Positions 12,003 to 23,529 of a stretch of DNA of 64,000 bases are shown one piece after another. The notes under the pieces were generated by a model that saw only the letters and a program-made list of their open reading frames with translations, had not been told where the DNA came from and ran no database searches. This DNA is from Rosa chinensis (taxonomy: Eukaryota > Streptophyta > Magnoliopsida > Rosales > Rosaceae). The stretch covers positions 16,790,001 to 16,854,000 of the forward strand of contig NC_037090.1 in NCBI RefSeq assembly GCF_002994745.2, written 5' to 3'. Within the stretch, counting starts at the first letter, position 1, and every line of letters starts with the position of its first letter. The position numbers and the translations under genes are program-made.

Positions 12003-12749
12003 TGTTGTAAAAAAATATGGTACGGAATTCCTGTAAAATTAAAATAAAATAATACGGAACTATCTTGGGAAATAAAAATTGAGATATAGATAAGAAAATG
12101 AAATAAAGTAAGAAAATAATATAATATATAGGTTTTATATAGGAAAACTTATCGAGTCGAGGTGTGCAAGCGCACTGTCCTAAGAGAAGATTCGTCCCTT
12201 ACTGCATAGGGTTGAATGACGAACTTTCCCCAAGATACAACAACTCTTTGAGCTTCGTCGTGCAGCTAAGAAGCCTTATTGAACCTTAATCACCCGTGCA
12301 CTCAAAACAGTGTATAAGTAAAGTATGTATATGTATAGTTTGTAAGAATATCTTTAGTAGAGGTATTTGGTTAGAGTGGTTGCATTATGGTGGATTATAC
12401 CGTCATGTATACCCTCATTATCCGACAATCTAAACTCCCACACATATGCATGTTTCATGTCTCACCATATGTCTTCCAACCATAGCCACATTATACCCTT
12501 ATATAGGGCACACTTACCATACCATCAATAGCCTCATTAACCATATAACGGTCAAAGAGAAGCCAAATGTGCGATATTGATTATGACTCCTCAAACTTCA
12601 TATTGTCTGTCTTTGTCAGAAATTCCAATCGAATCTTCTCTTAGATTGTTGTAAAAAAATATGGGACGGAATTCCTGTAAAAATAAAACACAGAATAATA
12701 TGGTAATAAATAAAATATTTTTTAATTTTAAATCATAAAATTTCCAACA
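12003..12749 (+). repeat. Right LTR, rearranged
   Basis: The LTR proceeds normally from TGTTG at 12003 to about 12555 and then breaks off. A second copy of the sequence that normally precedes the LTR follows (12556-12646). Next comes a second, internally deleted LTR of about 103 bp (12647-12749) that ends in the expected CAACA next to the TSD. So the right end contains LTR, then internal end, then LTR remnant. Confidence 0.75.
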
Positions 12750-12856
12750 ACCTGTACGGAAAGGTTCATTGAAGAGTCCTATTTTACTTTCTATATTTTT
12801 AGGCTTCCTCTGTATTTGCGGTGTTTCTGATCAATTTTCATTTGGTAGATCCCAAG

Positions 12857-14280
12857 CAGTGGCGGAGCTAGGATCCGAGAGTTGTCTAGGCTAATTAGAA
12901 GTAAAATATATATATATATATATATTTTTTTTTTTTTGAGGTTTGGAACCCAGTAAGAGGCTCATCCTCACGACTTTATTATTTTCAATCAAAACATACA
13001 ACGGAGGGGACATAAGACCAAACTCCGTAAATTAAAAACTACAAGCTAAAGAATATAAAGTTAGTAACACTAACAGGATGGAAATGGCATCAACACTCAA
13101 CAAGTCAACAGCAGTCAATTAAGTCCAAAAAAGCTGCATTAGTTAGCCTCATAATATCAAATAGCTCCCCTTCTTTCTACAATTCAGCCTCATATTATCT
13201 ACACAAACGCCATACACAAGCAAGATAGATTTAAAAGAGATAGCCGAGTACGTAGCCGACTAAGCTGAGTGAAACAAACCCAAAAGGCCAAAACCGATAT
13301 CACCTAATTCCTAAACAAATCCAACAATCCTAATCATCAACTTATACCCAAAACTCAAAATTCCAACTCACAATTCATAGAGCCATGGAGGGCCAGAAGT
13401 CCAGAACTCTTCCAGAAACCCAGGCAATCAGCCAATCACTCGGTCACTCCAGTCTGCATCTCTGCAAGAAGCAAAAAATCTCCTCAAATCTGCAAATCGA
13501 ACAAGATACCCAGTGAAATGGAATATACCCAGTGAACCCACATTAGGAAAACCGAATAAGATACGAAATTGGCGTAAAGGAGACTAGGAGAGTCAGGAGA
13601 GTGAGAGAAACCTTGGGTAGTTGGGCATTAGATCGGGTAATGGAAGGGAGAGGTGGAGATTGGTGAAAAAAAGGCGGAGCCGCCGGCCGCGGAGGGTCTG
13701 ATTACCCAACTCACAATTCATGGAGCCATGGAGGGCCATAACTCTTCCAGAAACCCAGGCAATCTGCCAATCACTCGGTCACTCCAGTCTGCAACTCTGC
13801 AAGAAGCCAAGAATCTCTGCAAATCTACAAATCGAACAAGATACCCAGTGAAATGGAATATACCCAGTGAACCCACATTAAGAAAATCGAATAAGATACA
13901 AAATTGGCGTAAAGGAGACTAGGAGAGTCAGGAGAGTGAGAGAAACCTTGGGCAGTTGGGCATTAGATCAGGCAATGGAAGGGAGAGGTGGAAATTGGAG
14001 AAGAAAATGCAGAGCTGCCGGCCGCGGAGGGTCTGATACTCTGATATTTCCGATCAATGAAAAATAGGCAAGGACTGAGGAGGCGAAGAGAGGAGAGAAC
14101 TCGAAACTCGAAGCAGTCGACGTCTCGAAGCTGTGGCTGGGGGAGAACGCGGCTTCACCTCCCTATTCTTTTTTTCTTTGGGTATGGACTGAAATTATAT
14201 ATATACATACTTGGTCGTTTTTGCCCAAAAAAACTGTCTAGGCTTGAGCCCATATAGCCCACCATGTAGATCCGCCCCTG
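12857..14280. mobile_element. hAT-type element, 1.4 kb, non-autonomous
   Basis: The ends CAGTGGCGGAGCTAG and (reverse complement) CAGGGGCGGATCTAC form an imperfect terminal inverted repeat. A perfect 8-bp duplication ATCCCAAG (12849-12856 and 14281-14288) is the length expected for hAT. The inside has a TA microsatellite near 12907 and a roughly 335-bp direct tandem duplication (13363-13704 and 13705-14040). No transposase frame is seen. Confidence 0.87.
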
Positions 14281-14288
14281 ATCCCAAG

Positions 14289-14708
14289 TGAGTTACCAGA
14301 ACCGAACACATAAGCTAAGGGGATTTTGGAGGCTGCTGCTGGTGCTATGGCATGCCGGTAGGTTGTACTTGCTGCAAAAGAATTCTATTAGGTAGCCTGC
14401 TTCTTTCCATGGCTTCTATAGATCAGCAACACCAAAATGTGGTCATGGCCTCTTTGTTTAATATTACTAGTTTCAGAATTAAGAATATCAAATATATAAA
14501 CCAGTACATTCTCTTCCAATGCAAGGTTTTCGTTTTTCCTCTTGATTCTTTCATCTGATCACCTTTGGGACATTGCATACTACTACTGTTTTAGTATAAG
14601 AATAACACAACTTTGCCTTCGCTGCTTGTTAGAGAGCGGCTTTATATATCATTGAACTACATCTTATACCCTTCAGGATTCAGATGGCCAACAACCTCAC
14701 CAACACAG
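14289..14708. other. Short spacer between two elements, no gene called
   Basis: This is the host sequence lying between the hAT element and the next solo LTR. A weak open frame at 14352-14558 has no recognisable motif. It may belong to the same broken locus as the ankyrin fragment, but I cannot show it. Confidence 0.4.
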
Positions 14709-15239
14709 ATGCCTGATTATATGCATATTTTGTATCTAAAATATTAGAAATAAGTTAATCATCAAGTCAATTATTATGTAATTAATTTATTTTTATTTAT
14801 TTTATAGTAAATAAGTGGAGGTGCATAAACGAGATGAAATGTATCTAAAATTGAAGCAAAGTGGAATTTTCGACAAAAGAGCAAAATGGTGGATATCTTA
14901 ATTAAGCAATTAAGCTTAATTAATTAGTTAGCTAATTAAGCTTAATCGGCAAAACGTGAAGCAAGCAATGATGATGGGTTAATTACCACTTGACATGTGG
15001 CAATCATTAACCTATTCACTTATTTGCCAAATCCATCAGCACGTGCCTCCTTATTCATTTCATCCATTTTTGCCTTCTCTCTCGGACGCAAGCCGAATCA
15101 CTCATCAATTAAGTGACCCAATCATTATTCAAGCCCAGCCCATGGTCTAATTAACCACCCTCTCTTTCTTCGACCCATGCAGCATATGATCCTCATTCCT
15201 TCAAGATTAGGTCAGCTATATACCTTCAGCACGGCCGAT

Positions 15240-15285
15240 CCTGAGATTCTAACGGCTTGAGGCGAAGAATTAAAATGTGGCCTCC

Positions 15286-15316
<31 letters not shown>

Positions 15317-16236
15317 GCGCCAAATAACAGTATAAAATCATGTATTTTGAATAAAAGTAAATATGAAATCAATAACAATACAAAAGTATATGAATATTTA
15401 TTCCTTGCATAAAATTCTGAATTACAAAACTAGTTAAACATATATATTTTTTTTTATGGCTGGAACCCAGTGGGAGGCTAGGTCATCACGCCCTTTAAAT
15501 CTACAAAGCATCACTTAAACTTTGCTCTTCTGGCATTTTTAGCCGAAAGTACAACTAATGCTGTCATAATCAAGTTTATCTCCCATATTTTTTCAATAGA
15601 TTGAGTTAATGCTTATCAAGTGATCCAACTAGAGATTGAGTTAATGCTTCTTGTCGTTCCTTTTCTTTTCTCTTCTGAGCTCCAGACTTGTGTTTTCTAA
15701 TGGGAGGCATCTTAACAATAAAGAATCGATCTTGTTTGATGTGAGAAATTTTCTATGCATACACAATCAATATATAGGGTTTAATTTAGGTTAGTTTTCC
15801 ATAAGGAGAAGGAAAATGAATAGTTATTCATACAGAAGATGGAAATGAAAAGTTTATATGGAAAATGAAAAGGCAAAAAAAAAAAAAGGGTGCTGGGCCA
15901 CGGGTCTAAGAAAAATTACTTTCCCATAATTGATTGAAAAGGAAAAAAAGACAAAAAGAAAAAAAAAATATTGAAAGAGAAGCGGCTGGAAGTGGGAATT
16001 GAGTGACCCCTTAATTGATTGAAAAAAAATTAAAGAGAGAAGTGCAGACCGTGATTCGAACCTTGGTAGACAAGGGAACAGTCTAGCTTCCCTTCCGCTG
16101 GAGCAACGCGCGCGTTGGTGCTTATTGTAGCAAATAGTAATATATATATTATCTTTAGCTTATATATAGAAAATCCAAATTCCGGAGGCCCCCGAGAGCC
16201 GGTGGCCTGAGGCGGCAGCCCTCAGGGCCGGCCCTG
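15240..16236 (-). mobile_element. hAT element, 1.0 kb, with transposase remnant
   Basis: The ends CACGGCCGATCCTGAG and (reverse complement) CAGGGCCGGCCCTGAG form a clear inverted repeat. The 8-bp duplication ACCTTCAG is perfect (15232-15239 and 16237-16244). It carries the start of a transposase-like frame on the minus strand (15606-15710). A tRNA-like patch with a box-B motif (reverse complement GGTTCGAATC) lies near 16050-16110. Confidence 0.88.
15606..15710 (-). pseudogene. hAT transposase N-terminus remnant
   Basis: An ATG at 15710 on the minus strand opens a 34-residue frame beginning MPPIRKHKSGAQKRKEKERQ and ending at a stop. The basic K-SGAQKRK-K-E pattern is common at the N-terminus of plant hAT transposases. 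The zinc-finger and DDE parts are absent, so it is not functional. Confidence 0.6.
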
Positions 16237-17385
16237 ACCTTCAGCGCCACACATCAGCTTTGGGGAGGGCTGCTACCCTTCCACTCCTTCCCCTCCATTT
16301 TTTCTCTTTTCTTTTTATAATTTCTTTTGAGATTTGAAGAACTACTCACACAAACCTTCAATGATCCATCAAGGGGCTCAATATTCAAGATTCAATATTT
16401 GGGTATTTTGTGGGAATTGTAATTCAAGACTAGTCATGCTAACTTTATAGTTATTTGTGACTATACTTGTTTTCTCTTACACTTCTCTACTCTTTACTAT
16501 TTGAATTTTGTAATTTTGATGTTCATGAATATGGGTTGTGAATAGTTATTTTTGGGAGCTAGGGTTTCTAACTCTAGCTCAATTTTGATGTAATGGACAT
16601 ATTTTCAAGTGATAAATAATGTATTTTCATATGGGTGCACTCTAATTACTATGTCAATTGATTCTTGATGCATAAATTTTAGGGAATTGACCACTCTCTT
16701 TGTTATGTTTAGAGATTTGTGCTGTTTGATACAATTGGTGGTTTTTTTGTTCACTAGCTTCATGTAATTAGTGTGCTATGTCAAGTAGTTGCTTAATCGA
16801 GAATTAATTATTGCCTAAGTTTCTATTTTATTGTGCCCTTTGCCTTTAATCCTAGACCTTGTGGCCCTAACAAGGCATAATGTTTAGGGTTAGAGAGTTC
16901 ATTCTTGCCTTAGTCGGAAGAATGGATACCATACGAGAGAAATTGACTTAGTGGCCCTTAACCGGCATTAGGTAGGGAACCAAGTAATCGTTACATTCTA
17001 GGTTGTAACTATTGTATGCTTAAATCCCTAATTTCTAGAGCTCTATGCCTTTAGTTCATGTTTTGGTAGCCCTAGTAAGGTACTAATTCATGAGTTAGAG
17101 AGTTCATATTTGTCCTAGCCGAAAATGTGAATACACTTAGGGAAATAATTCAGCTTAGTGGCCTTGACTAGCATTAAGTATGGGATTTGGTTCTCATGAA
17201 GATATGTTTGTTTGCTTGAAATGTGTTCGTTGCATTGAAATTGCTTGGTGCTTTAGATTTAGCCTTTTTATTTGTTTTACTTTCCGTTAGCTACTAATTC
17301 CTGTGGTACGATAACTTTGGGCATTATATTTCCTTATCTTAACAATAATACGTACGCTTGCGTAAATGTGTATCAAGTCAATGGC

Positions 17386-17843
17386 TCAATGCCCTGCCAA
17401 TAGAGAGTAGAGACCGCCAATTGTCCCCAAAAACTAAAGCACCAATGCGTAACATTAGCGGTGCAGATTTCAATGCGGAAACAATAGAACACTCTAATTA
17501 TGCAGTGAAATCACAATGAACAAAGAACTCTCAGACTGTAGGGCGACTGGTCGTAAATGGCTGGCGATGTGGCTGTGATATTATGGGCAAGTAACGCATA
17601 GTTTTAAGGCCTAGATTTAGGTTTAGAACAAGAACGAATCTTCAAATGGACAAGGAACAAAGGATCAAACCTCGAGGTAAAACTCATGAATTCAAAAGAA
17701 ACAAATTGTACCAATAGTCAAATACGACTATAGTGTATAGAGTACAGATTTTTTATTTATTCATCTATCTTGGAGACGCAGAATAACCCTAGTATATATA
17801 ATCCTAAAAGGAATTTTTGACTCATACTAACAAAATGGAATCC
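17386..17843. other. 3' flank of the carbonic anhydrase gene
   Basis: No gene or bounded repeat was recognised. For the minus-strand carbonic anhydrase gene this is the downstream region and probably holds its 3' UTR and poly-A site, but the exact end is not visible. Confidence 0.45.
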
Positions 17844-19226
17844 CTACTGCGGACCAATGAGCGTGATGTCTCGATTGTTGAGAGGCTGTAATGGTCTTGC
17901 ATTCATCCCACGCTGCATTCAAGTTAATCAAAAGAAGACTTTAATCAAATGCATGTGATTCTTATTTTGATGTGTAGTTTGATGAGGTCAGTCGATAAAA
18001 ATATGTTACTTACATCGACTTGTTCAATTAGCCCCAGCTGTTCTTTTGAAACAGAACGTACCTGAGATGAAAATGTGAATCTTATTACAAGAGTTTCGAA
18101 GAAAAACTTTGTTAAGGTGAAATGAAGAAGAGGTCATTGTACCTCTTCGCTTACGCTCCAAATAACTCCTTCAGTGCAAGGAGGGGCCGTGAGTGAGCCT
18201 ATATATCTATAAAATCGCGAGCTTGGCCATTTTATTAAACTTGGATGAATCACTCCCAAGCGTGCCTCCTTTGTAACACTTAGGGAGGATACATCGTTGC
18301 TTATCTGAAAGAAAAATAAGGGTGATGGTAGAAATTATGCCTCTAGTTTCCTAGTAACCAATGCTATACGTGTCTTTTTCCAAATCACAACTACGATATT
18401 TTGAGCCTTAACTTTACCTTTGACAGGAAAGGATCGGGATTGCCACTTTGGTATAGGAATGCGACTACAGCCACATCGTTGTTCTGGCTTTGGTGAACCA
18501 TGTGCAATTCCAAATCATAACTGATAAAAAAAACTCTGTTTAGACATATATGAAGTATTTTGGATTTTACAAACAGAGAAGCAAAGAGAAAGAGAAACCT
18601 TCTGCCATTAATGAAATGTTCAGAGGATCTGTGCCAATGACATCTTTTGAGCAAGTATTCAGTGCCATTTATTTGAATTGATCCAGCATCACCCTCCCAT
18701 TGAATCTGCAACAATTTAATATAAACATAATTAAGAAAAATGGAACAGGAAAAGGTAGCGATAATGACACTCTGACGTTACTTGTGATAGCTAAAATTGG
18801 AATTCCATTATCGTACGTGCCCTAGAAAAGATTGTAATGAATAATATTAGCTAGGCACTTCCATATTTCCATACCGAAATAGCATGGTGTTCAAGCTTCA
18901 TAGTTGCTTTTGAAGGGTTATAGCTCATGTTAAGATCATCTACTCTTGAGATTGCTTTTCTAGCATTCGAATCGAACAAATCTATTGGCGATTGTAATTT
19001 TCCATCTTTGCATTTCTCCATTTCTTCGTTGAGCTCTCCCCAGTGCTCTGGTCCCTTGGGGCTCCCTTCCCTATAATTATACTCCATTACTTCCACTGCA
19101 CCAAAATGGGTCCCTTGCCTATTATCATACTCTATTTCTTCCACTGCACCAAAAAGGCTCCCTTGCCTATAATCATACTCTATTTCTTCCGCTACACCAA
19201 AAAAACAGAATTAGCTCAGGAGGTAG

Positions 19227-19260
<34 letters not shown>

Positions 19261-19382
19261 TTCATGTTCTTATATATTTTGGCATTACCTCCTTCGCCTC
19301 TGACGCGTTTGATGGGGTGCCAGGACAGAAGAAAAAGAGTGAAAGCAAACAACTGAAGATGGACTTTCTTTGATTTAACCAT
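17844..19382 (-). CDS. Alpha carbonic anhydrase, 7 exons, 299 aa
   Basis: Exons by GT-AG signals are 19382-19289, 19191-18875, 18705-18599, 18520-18418, 18304-18143, 18061-18014 and 17912-17844. They join in frame to 900 bp (299 residues plus stop). Family role: reversible hydration of CO2 to bicarbonate by a zinc enzyme. The zinc ligands are present: H160 and H162 in CHWHRSSEH, and H179 in LELHMVH. The signature GSLTAPPCTEGVIW and the C-terminal NARPLQPLN are also present. Residues 1-31 (start MVKSKKVHLQLFAFTLF) look like a signal peptide, so the product probably enters the secretory pathway. Oddities: residues 32-79 are a threefold 16-residue repeat before the usual KGPEHWGEL, and intron 1 contains an ATG/GAT microsatellite. 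No frameshift or stop is seen. Confidence is high in family, moderate in exact N-terminus. Confidence 0.92.
19049..19191 (-). repeat. In-frame 48-bp triplication in carbonic anhydrase exon 2
   Basis: Three tandem 48-bp units (19191-19145, 19144-19097, 19096-19049) encode AEEIEYDYRQGSLFGA, VEEIEYDNRQGTHFGA and VEVMEYNYREGSPKGP. The unit length is a multiple of three, so the frame is kept. The third unit is the one that joins the conserved KGPEHWG motif; the first two are more alike and look newer. Confidence 0.9.
19227..19259. repeat. (ATG/GAT)n microsatellite in intron 1
   Basis: About eleven uninterrupted GAT repeats lie between exons 1 and 2 of the carbonic anhydrase gene. Read on the minus strand they give a poly-serine frame, which is not coding here because a clean acceptor (GGTGTAG) follows at 19192. 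Confidence 0.9.
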
Positions 19383-20750
19383 CACTACGTCTGCAATGAA
19401 TAATAGATATAGCATTAAATCTACAATAGTAAATTTACAGCTATTGCATAATGTAATCAATTCATATCCGATGCTAACTCTACTTGAACGTACATTCAGT
19501 TCATGTATTTGGTACTCTAATTCAACTTTCTTTTTTAGCAATGTTGACAACCTATAGGGGAGAAATATATCAAATGCTATAACAAAGACTTGTAATCCTG
19601 CTTTTTTTGGCATGCCAATCTTTCATCGGTACATATTCATGCTTGGTATTTTTAGGAAAACCACCTGCCAGTCAGGTACGTAAGTTAGTACACCAATAAC
19701 TTACCGTAGTAAAATCACCAGAGGAGTTTTTGTTTTGAATTAACTCCCTATTCAAACAAACATAAAAGTTAAAACAATGACATCCCATCTTTCTAGAGAT
19801 ATATAAGAGCATCTATAGAAATGATAGCCATTTTGTAGTTAAAATTTACCCAAATTAGCTGAAATAAAGATTAATGGAGAGTCACTTAGCAGTCTGGTGT
19901 AGTTGATAAAATAGATAAAAATGTAAACATGGTTTTCAAAATAGCTAAAGAGCATAAATAGAGAGTCTGCTAAATATGCTCTTAGGAGTCTGGTGTAGTT
20001 GCTTAAATTGATAAAAATTTAAACATGTCATCCAAAATAACTAAGGAGTCAAGATAGAGTGTCTGCCAACAATGATATAATAGTATCTAGAAACTAGTTA
20101 ATTGACATCTTGAATAAATTCACTAAACGTTGGTAAATAAATTAGCTTATCAAAAAATATTTGAAAACTGAAAGGCTGGGATTTATTTCATTTCATATAC
20201 AATACTAGAACAATTCTCTCACTCTAATGAATTCTCTAATTAGGAAAATCTAGAGACTTTATTCTTAGACTAATCATTCTCCCTAGTCCCCCAACTTGGG
20301 GTTTGCAATTTCGCATGGGCTTATTTTACTGATGCAGGATTATCATACGAAAGTAATTATCATGTATCTTTTGTAGCCGGGCAACATCTAAGTTCTGTTC
20401 TCGCTAGGGCATGTTTTAACTTTTCCTCTTTATGAGAAGGGTATACACCTCACGCGAAAAACTGCTAACGAGAAGTTAATATCGTCTAATTTTATATTTT
20501 AATTTTAAAAACAAAAACAAAAAGAGAATAAGAAAGTAATATTAAGGTTGGAGACTTGGAATACGTGCACAATGACTTCTATGAAAGTGTGAAGAACAGC
20601 TACAAAAATCATTAATTCGTTTTATACGTGGACAATTGAGAGTTAAGGCTATTGACGCAAACTCAAACATACAAGGATCATTCACAAACACTCTAGATAC
20701 AAGTCATACAACATATGTTATATATATCAAAGAGAAGAATACTAACCTTG
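19383..20750. other. 5' flank of carbonic anhydrase and spacer
   Basis: This is the upstream region of the minus-strand carbonic anhydrase gene and holds no other gene. A MITE-like inverted repeat (19804-19984) is inside it. Next to it a unit starting 'agtctggtgtagttg' is repeated at about 19893 and 19989. No clear TATA box was assigned. Confidence 0.45.
19804..19984. mobile_element. Small MITE-like inverted repeat
   Basis: TAAGAGCAT at the left end is exactly inverted as ATGCTCTTA at the right end, 181 bp apart, in AT-rich non-coding sequence. The inverted match beyond nine bases is weak and no TSD longer than 2-3 bp can be defended, so the family is left open. Confidence 0.4.
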
Positions 20751-20873
20751 AGTGTACACGTTGTTGATCTTTGGGACTTGGGTCTTTTGCTTCTCACCAA
20801 GGTCGACTTCCTCCAATGGGGGACTGGTCCTAAAATATAGAAACATAGACTTAAAAATAAGTTCACAACTCTT

Positions 20874-23187
20874 TATAGGCTATTGTAAAAGCGGCTATAT
20901 TTTTCATTTTAATGTCAAAAAGCTCAATTACAAATATGACAAACTCTTACTTAAATAGTATAAGACTCAAAACAAAATTAGGAAAAGTAATGAATAAAAA
21001 AATAACAAAAGAATAATAAATCTATTCAATTAATAATAAAAATACTGCTAAAGTTATGTGCGCAATTATAAATTTTTAAATCAGCATTCATTTGCTGTAT
21101 GTTAAGTTTATTGTTGCCTTAACTTCGGGTGATAATGTTTTAAAAAACGCGCCTTGAGGCTCAAAAGGCTTAAAGCTTACCTTAAAATGAGTCAGTTTTG
21201 ATGTCAAGGCGATGAGGCACAAAAAGTGCAAAACAAGGCGTAAAAAGCTCAAAAAGCACTGTTTAAGGCGCCAAAAGCACACAACTAGCAAATTTTTTTT
21301 TTCATAAATCAAAACAACATCATTTGAAATTTCAACTTCGAATCTTTAATTTCATTTTATGTTTGGTAATATTGTTGAATCATATGGCTCTAGTACTTTA
21401 CTTGTTATGAATGAATGATAACTAATGATGTTTTTTGCTTACTCTTAATGTTATATATATAAGAATTATAATTACATAAGTATAGATCCTTTACACCGTA
21501 AGGCTTACGCCTTACTGAGGCTCTCCAGAAAATGCCTCGAGCTATGCCTCAGCGTTTTAAAACATTGGAGCCTGATATTAAAGTCACTTAATTGACTTCC
21601 ATATGTCCTTGTATCATCCTCCCGCGGTATAGGCTATTGTAAAAACGGCTATATTTTTCAGTTTAACGTCAGAAAACTCAATTACAAACATGACAATCTC
21701 TGCCTTAAATAACATAAGAGTCTAATCAAAATTAGGAAAAGTAATACATGAAACAATAACAAAAGAATAATAAATCTATCCAATTAATAATAAAAATATC
21801 GCTAAATCTATGCGCGCAATTATAAATAAAGATATGAGAAGGAAATTCGCATTCATTTGCTGCCAAGTTTATTGTTGCCTTAACTTCAGCTGATATTAAA
21901 GTCACTTAATTGACTTCCATATGTCCTTGTATCATCCTCCCACGGTATAGGCTATTGTAAAAGCGGTTATATTTTTCATTTTAATGTCAAAAAGCTCAAT
22001 TACAAAGATGACAAACTCTGACTTAAATAACATAAGAGTCTAATCAAAATTAGGAAAAGTAATAATGAAACAATAACAAAAGAATAATAAATCTATCCAA
22101 TTAATAATAAAAATACCGCTAAATCTATGAAGGAAATCAACACTCATTTGCTGCCAAGTTTATTGTTTCCTTAAGTTCGGCTGATATTAAAGTCACTTAA
22201 TTGACATGAATGTCCTTGAATCATCCTCCCACGTTATAGGCTGTTGTAAAAACGGTTATATTTTTCATTTTAACATCAAAAAGCTCAATTACAAAGATGA
22301 CAAACTTTGACTTGAATAGCATAAGAGTCTAATCAAAATTAGGAAAAGTAATAAATGAAAAAATATAAAAAGAATAATAAATCTATCCAATTAATAATAA
22401 AAATACCACTAAATCTATGCGAGCAATTATAAATAAAGATATGAGAAAGAAATCAACATTCATTTGCTGCCAAGTTTATTGTTGCCTTAACTTCGGCTGA
22501 TATTAAAGCCACTTAATTGACATGAATGTCCTTGAATCATCCTCCCGCGTTATAGGCTGTTGTAAAAGCGGCTATAATTTTCATTTTAACATAAAAAATC
22601 TCAATTACAAAGATGACAAACTTTGACTTGAATAGCATAAGAGTCTATTTAAAATTAAGAAAAGTAATAAATGAAAAAATAACAAAAGAATAATAAATTT
22701 ATCCAATTAATAATAAAAATACCGCTAAATCTATGCGCGCAATTATAAATAAAGATATGAGAAAGAAATCAACATTCATTTGCTGCCAAGTTTATTGTTG
22801 GCTTAGCTTCGGCTGATAATAAAGTCACTTAATTGACTTCCATATGTCCTTGTATCATCCTCCCGCGGTATAGGTTGTTGTAAAAACGGCTATATTTTTC
22901 ATTTTAACGTCTAAAAACTCAATTACAAACATGACAATCTCTTACTTAAATAACATAAGAGTCTAATCAAAATTAGGAAAAGTAATAAATGAAACAATAA
23001 CAAAAGAATAATATATAAATCTATCCAATTAATAATAAAAATACCGCTAAATCTATCGGCACAATTATAAATAAAGATATGAGAAGGAAATTAGCATTCA
23101 TTTGTTGCCAAGTTTATTGTTGCCTTAACTTCAGCTGATATTAAAGTCACTTAATTGACTTCCACATGTCCTTTTATCATCCTCCCA
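20874..23187 (+). repeat. Tandem array of 318-bp monomers
   Basis: Monomers begin at the landmark TATAGGCT(A/G)TTGTAAAA at 20874, 21628, 21946, 22235, 22551 and 22869 (TATAGGTTGTTG in the last), and the array ends at 23187. Spacing is 318, 289, 316, 318 and 318 bp. The first interval is longer because a MITE lies in it, and the 289-bp unit has a small deletion. Each unit ends with a CATCCTCCC(A/G)CG-like block. A seventh unit lies beyond the hAT/copia insertion at 30301. No unit codes for anything recognisable. Confidence 0.93.
21134..21568. mobile_element. hAT-type MITE inside the first monomer
   Basis: The ends AATGTTTTAAAAAACGC and (reverse complement) CCAATGTTTTAAAACGC are inverted. Sister monomers show the empty site CGGCTGAT. 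Here it appears as CGGGTGAT on the left and AGCCTGAT on the right, an 8-bp duplication with a few mutations, as expected for hAT. The inside is full of short 'aaaagc/aggc' motifs and does not code. Confidence 0.75.
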
Positions 23188-23529
23188 TCAATGGGTCAAA
23201 AACCTAAAATACAAACCTAAATGTAGGGCTGTCAATGGGTCATGTCGTAAGATACAAACGTAAAATCTAACCCATTTAATAATCGTGTCAAAAATTTAAA
23301 CTCAAACTCAGCCTATTTATTAAACGGGTTACCCATTTCCAGCCCCGCTTAACCCATTTAATAAATAGGTTGGGTCGTGTTATACAAAATGACTCATTTA
23401 AGGGTTAACAATGCGACCCATTTAACTAAAAAAATGCATAAATTGAATAAATTCACTAAAAACTCCACAAGATGAAGAATATAAAATTATATATAATTCA
23501 TAAATAATTAAATCCAATAATTATAAAGC

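Larger units (their letters stand above)
4804..12749 (+). mobile_element. Non-coding LTR retroelement with nested insertions
   Basis: The termini are TGTTG...CAACA and the flanking 5-bp duplication ACCTG is perfect (4799-4803 and 12750-12754). The left LTR is 4804-5482 and a rearranged right LTR is 12003-12749. With the nested solo LTR (7291-10178) and LINE derivative (10514-11645) removed, about 2.5 kb of internal sequence remains. It shows no gag or pol motif, so the element looks like a large non-autonomous derivative dependent on another element's proteins. It is inserted in an ankyrin exon. Orientation is nominal, because no coding region or clear primer site fixes it. Confidence 0.83.
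14714..17380 (+). mobile_element. Solo LTR split by a hAT element
   Basis: It starts TGATTATATGC and ends GTATCAAGTCA. Flanking 5-mers are ATGCC (14709-14713) and ATGGC (17381-17385), matching at 4 of 5. With the nested hAT (15240-16236 plus one TSD) removed the length is about 1.66 kb, close to the solo LTR at 947-2537. The 3' ends of the two are organised alike ('cgtacgcttgcg' here, 'atgcgcttgc' there). No coding region is visible. The ends are less certain than for other elements because the TSD has a mismatch. Confidence 0.58.

Noticed and set aside
16045..16115. tRNA gene inside the hAT element at 15240-16236
   Set aside because: Box-A-like and box-B-like motifs are present on the minus strand, but the cloverleaf stems do not pair over the whole length. 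At best it is a tRNA-derived fragment.
19173..19613. 146-codon minus-strand frame with poly-serine
   Set aside because: It reads through intron 1 of the carbonic anhydrase gene, and the poly-serine is the GAT microsatellite. Only the middle part (signal peptide exon) is coding.
20874..23187. CRISPR-like regular array
   Set aside because: The repeat unit is the whole 318-bp monomer, without unique spacers, in a plant nuclear context. It is a tandem satellite-type array.
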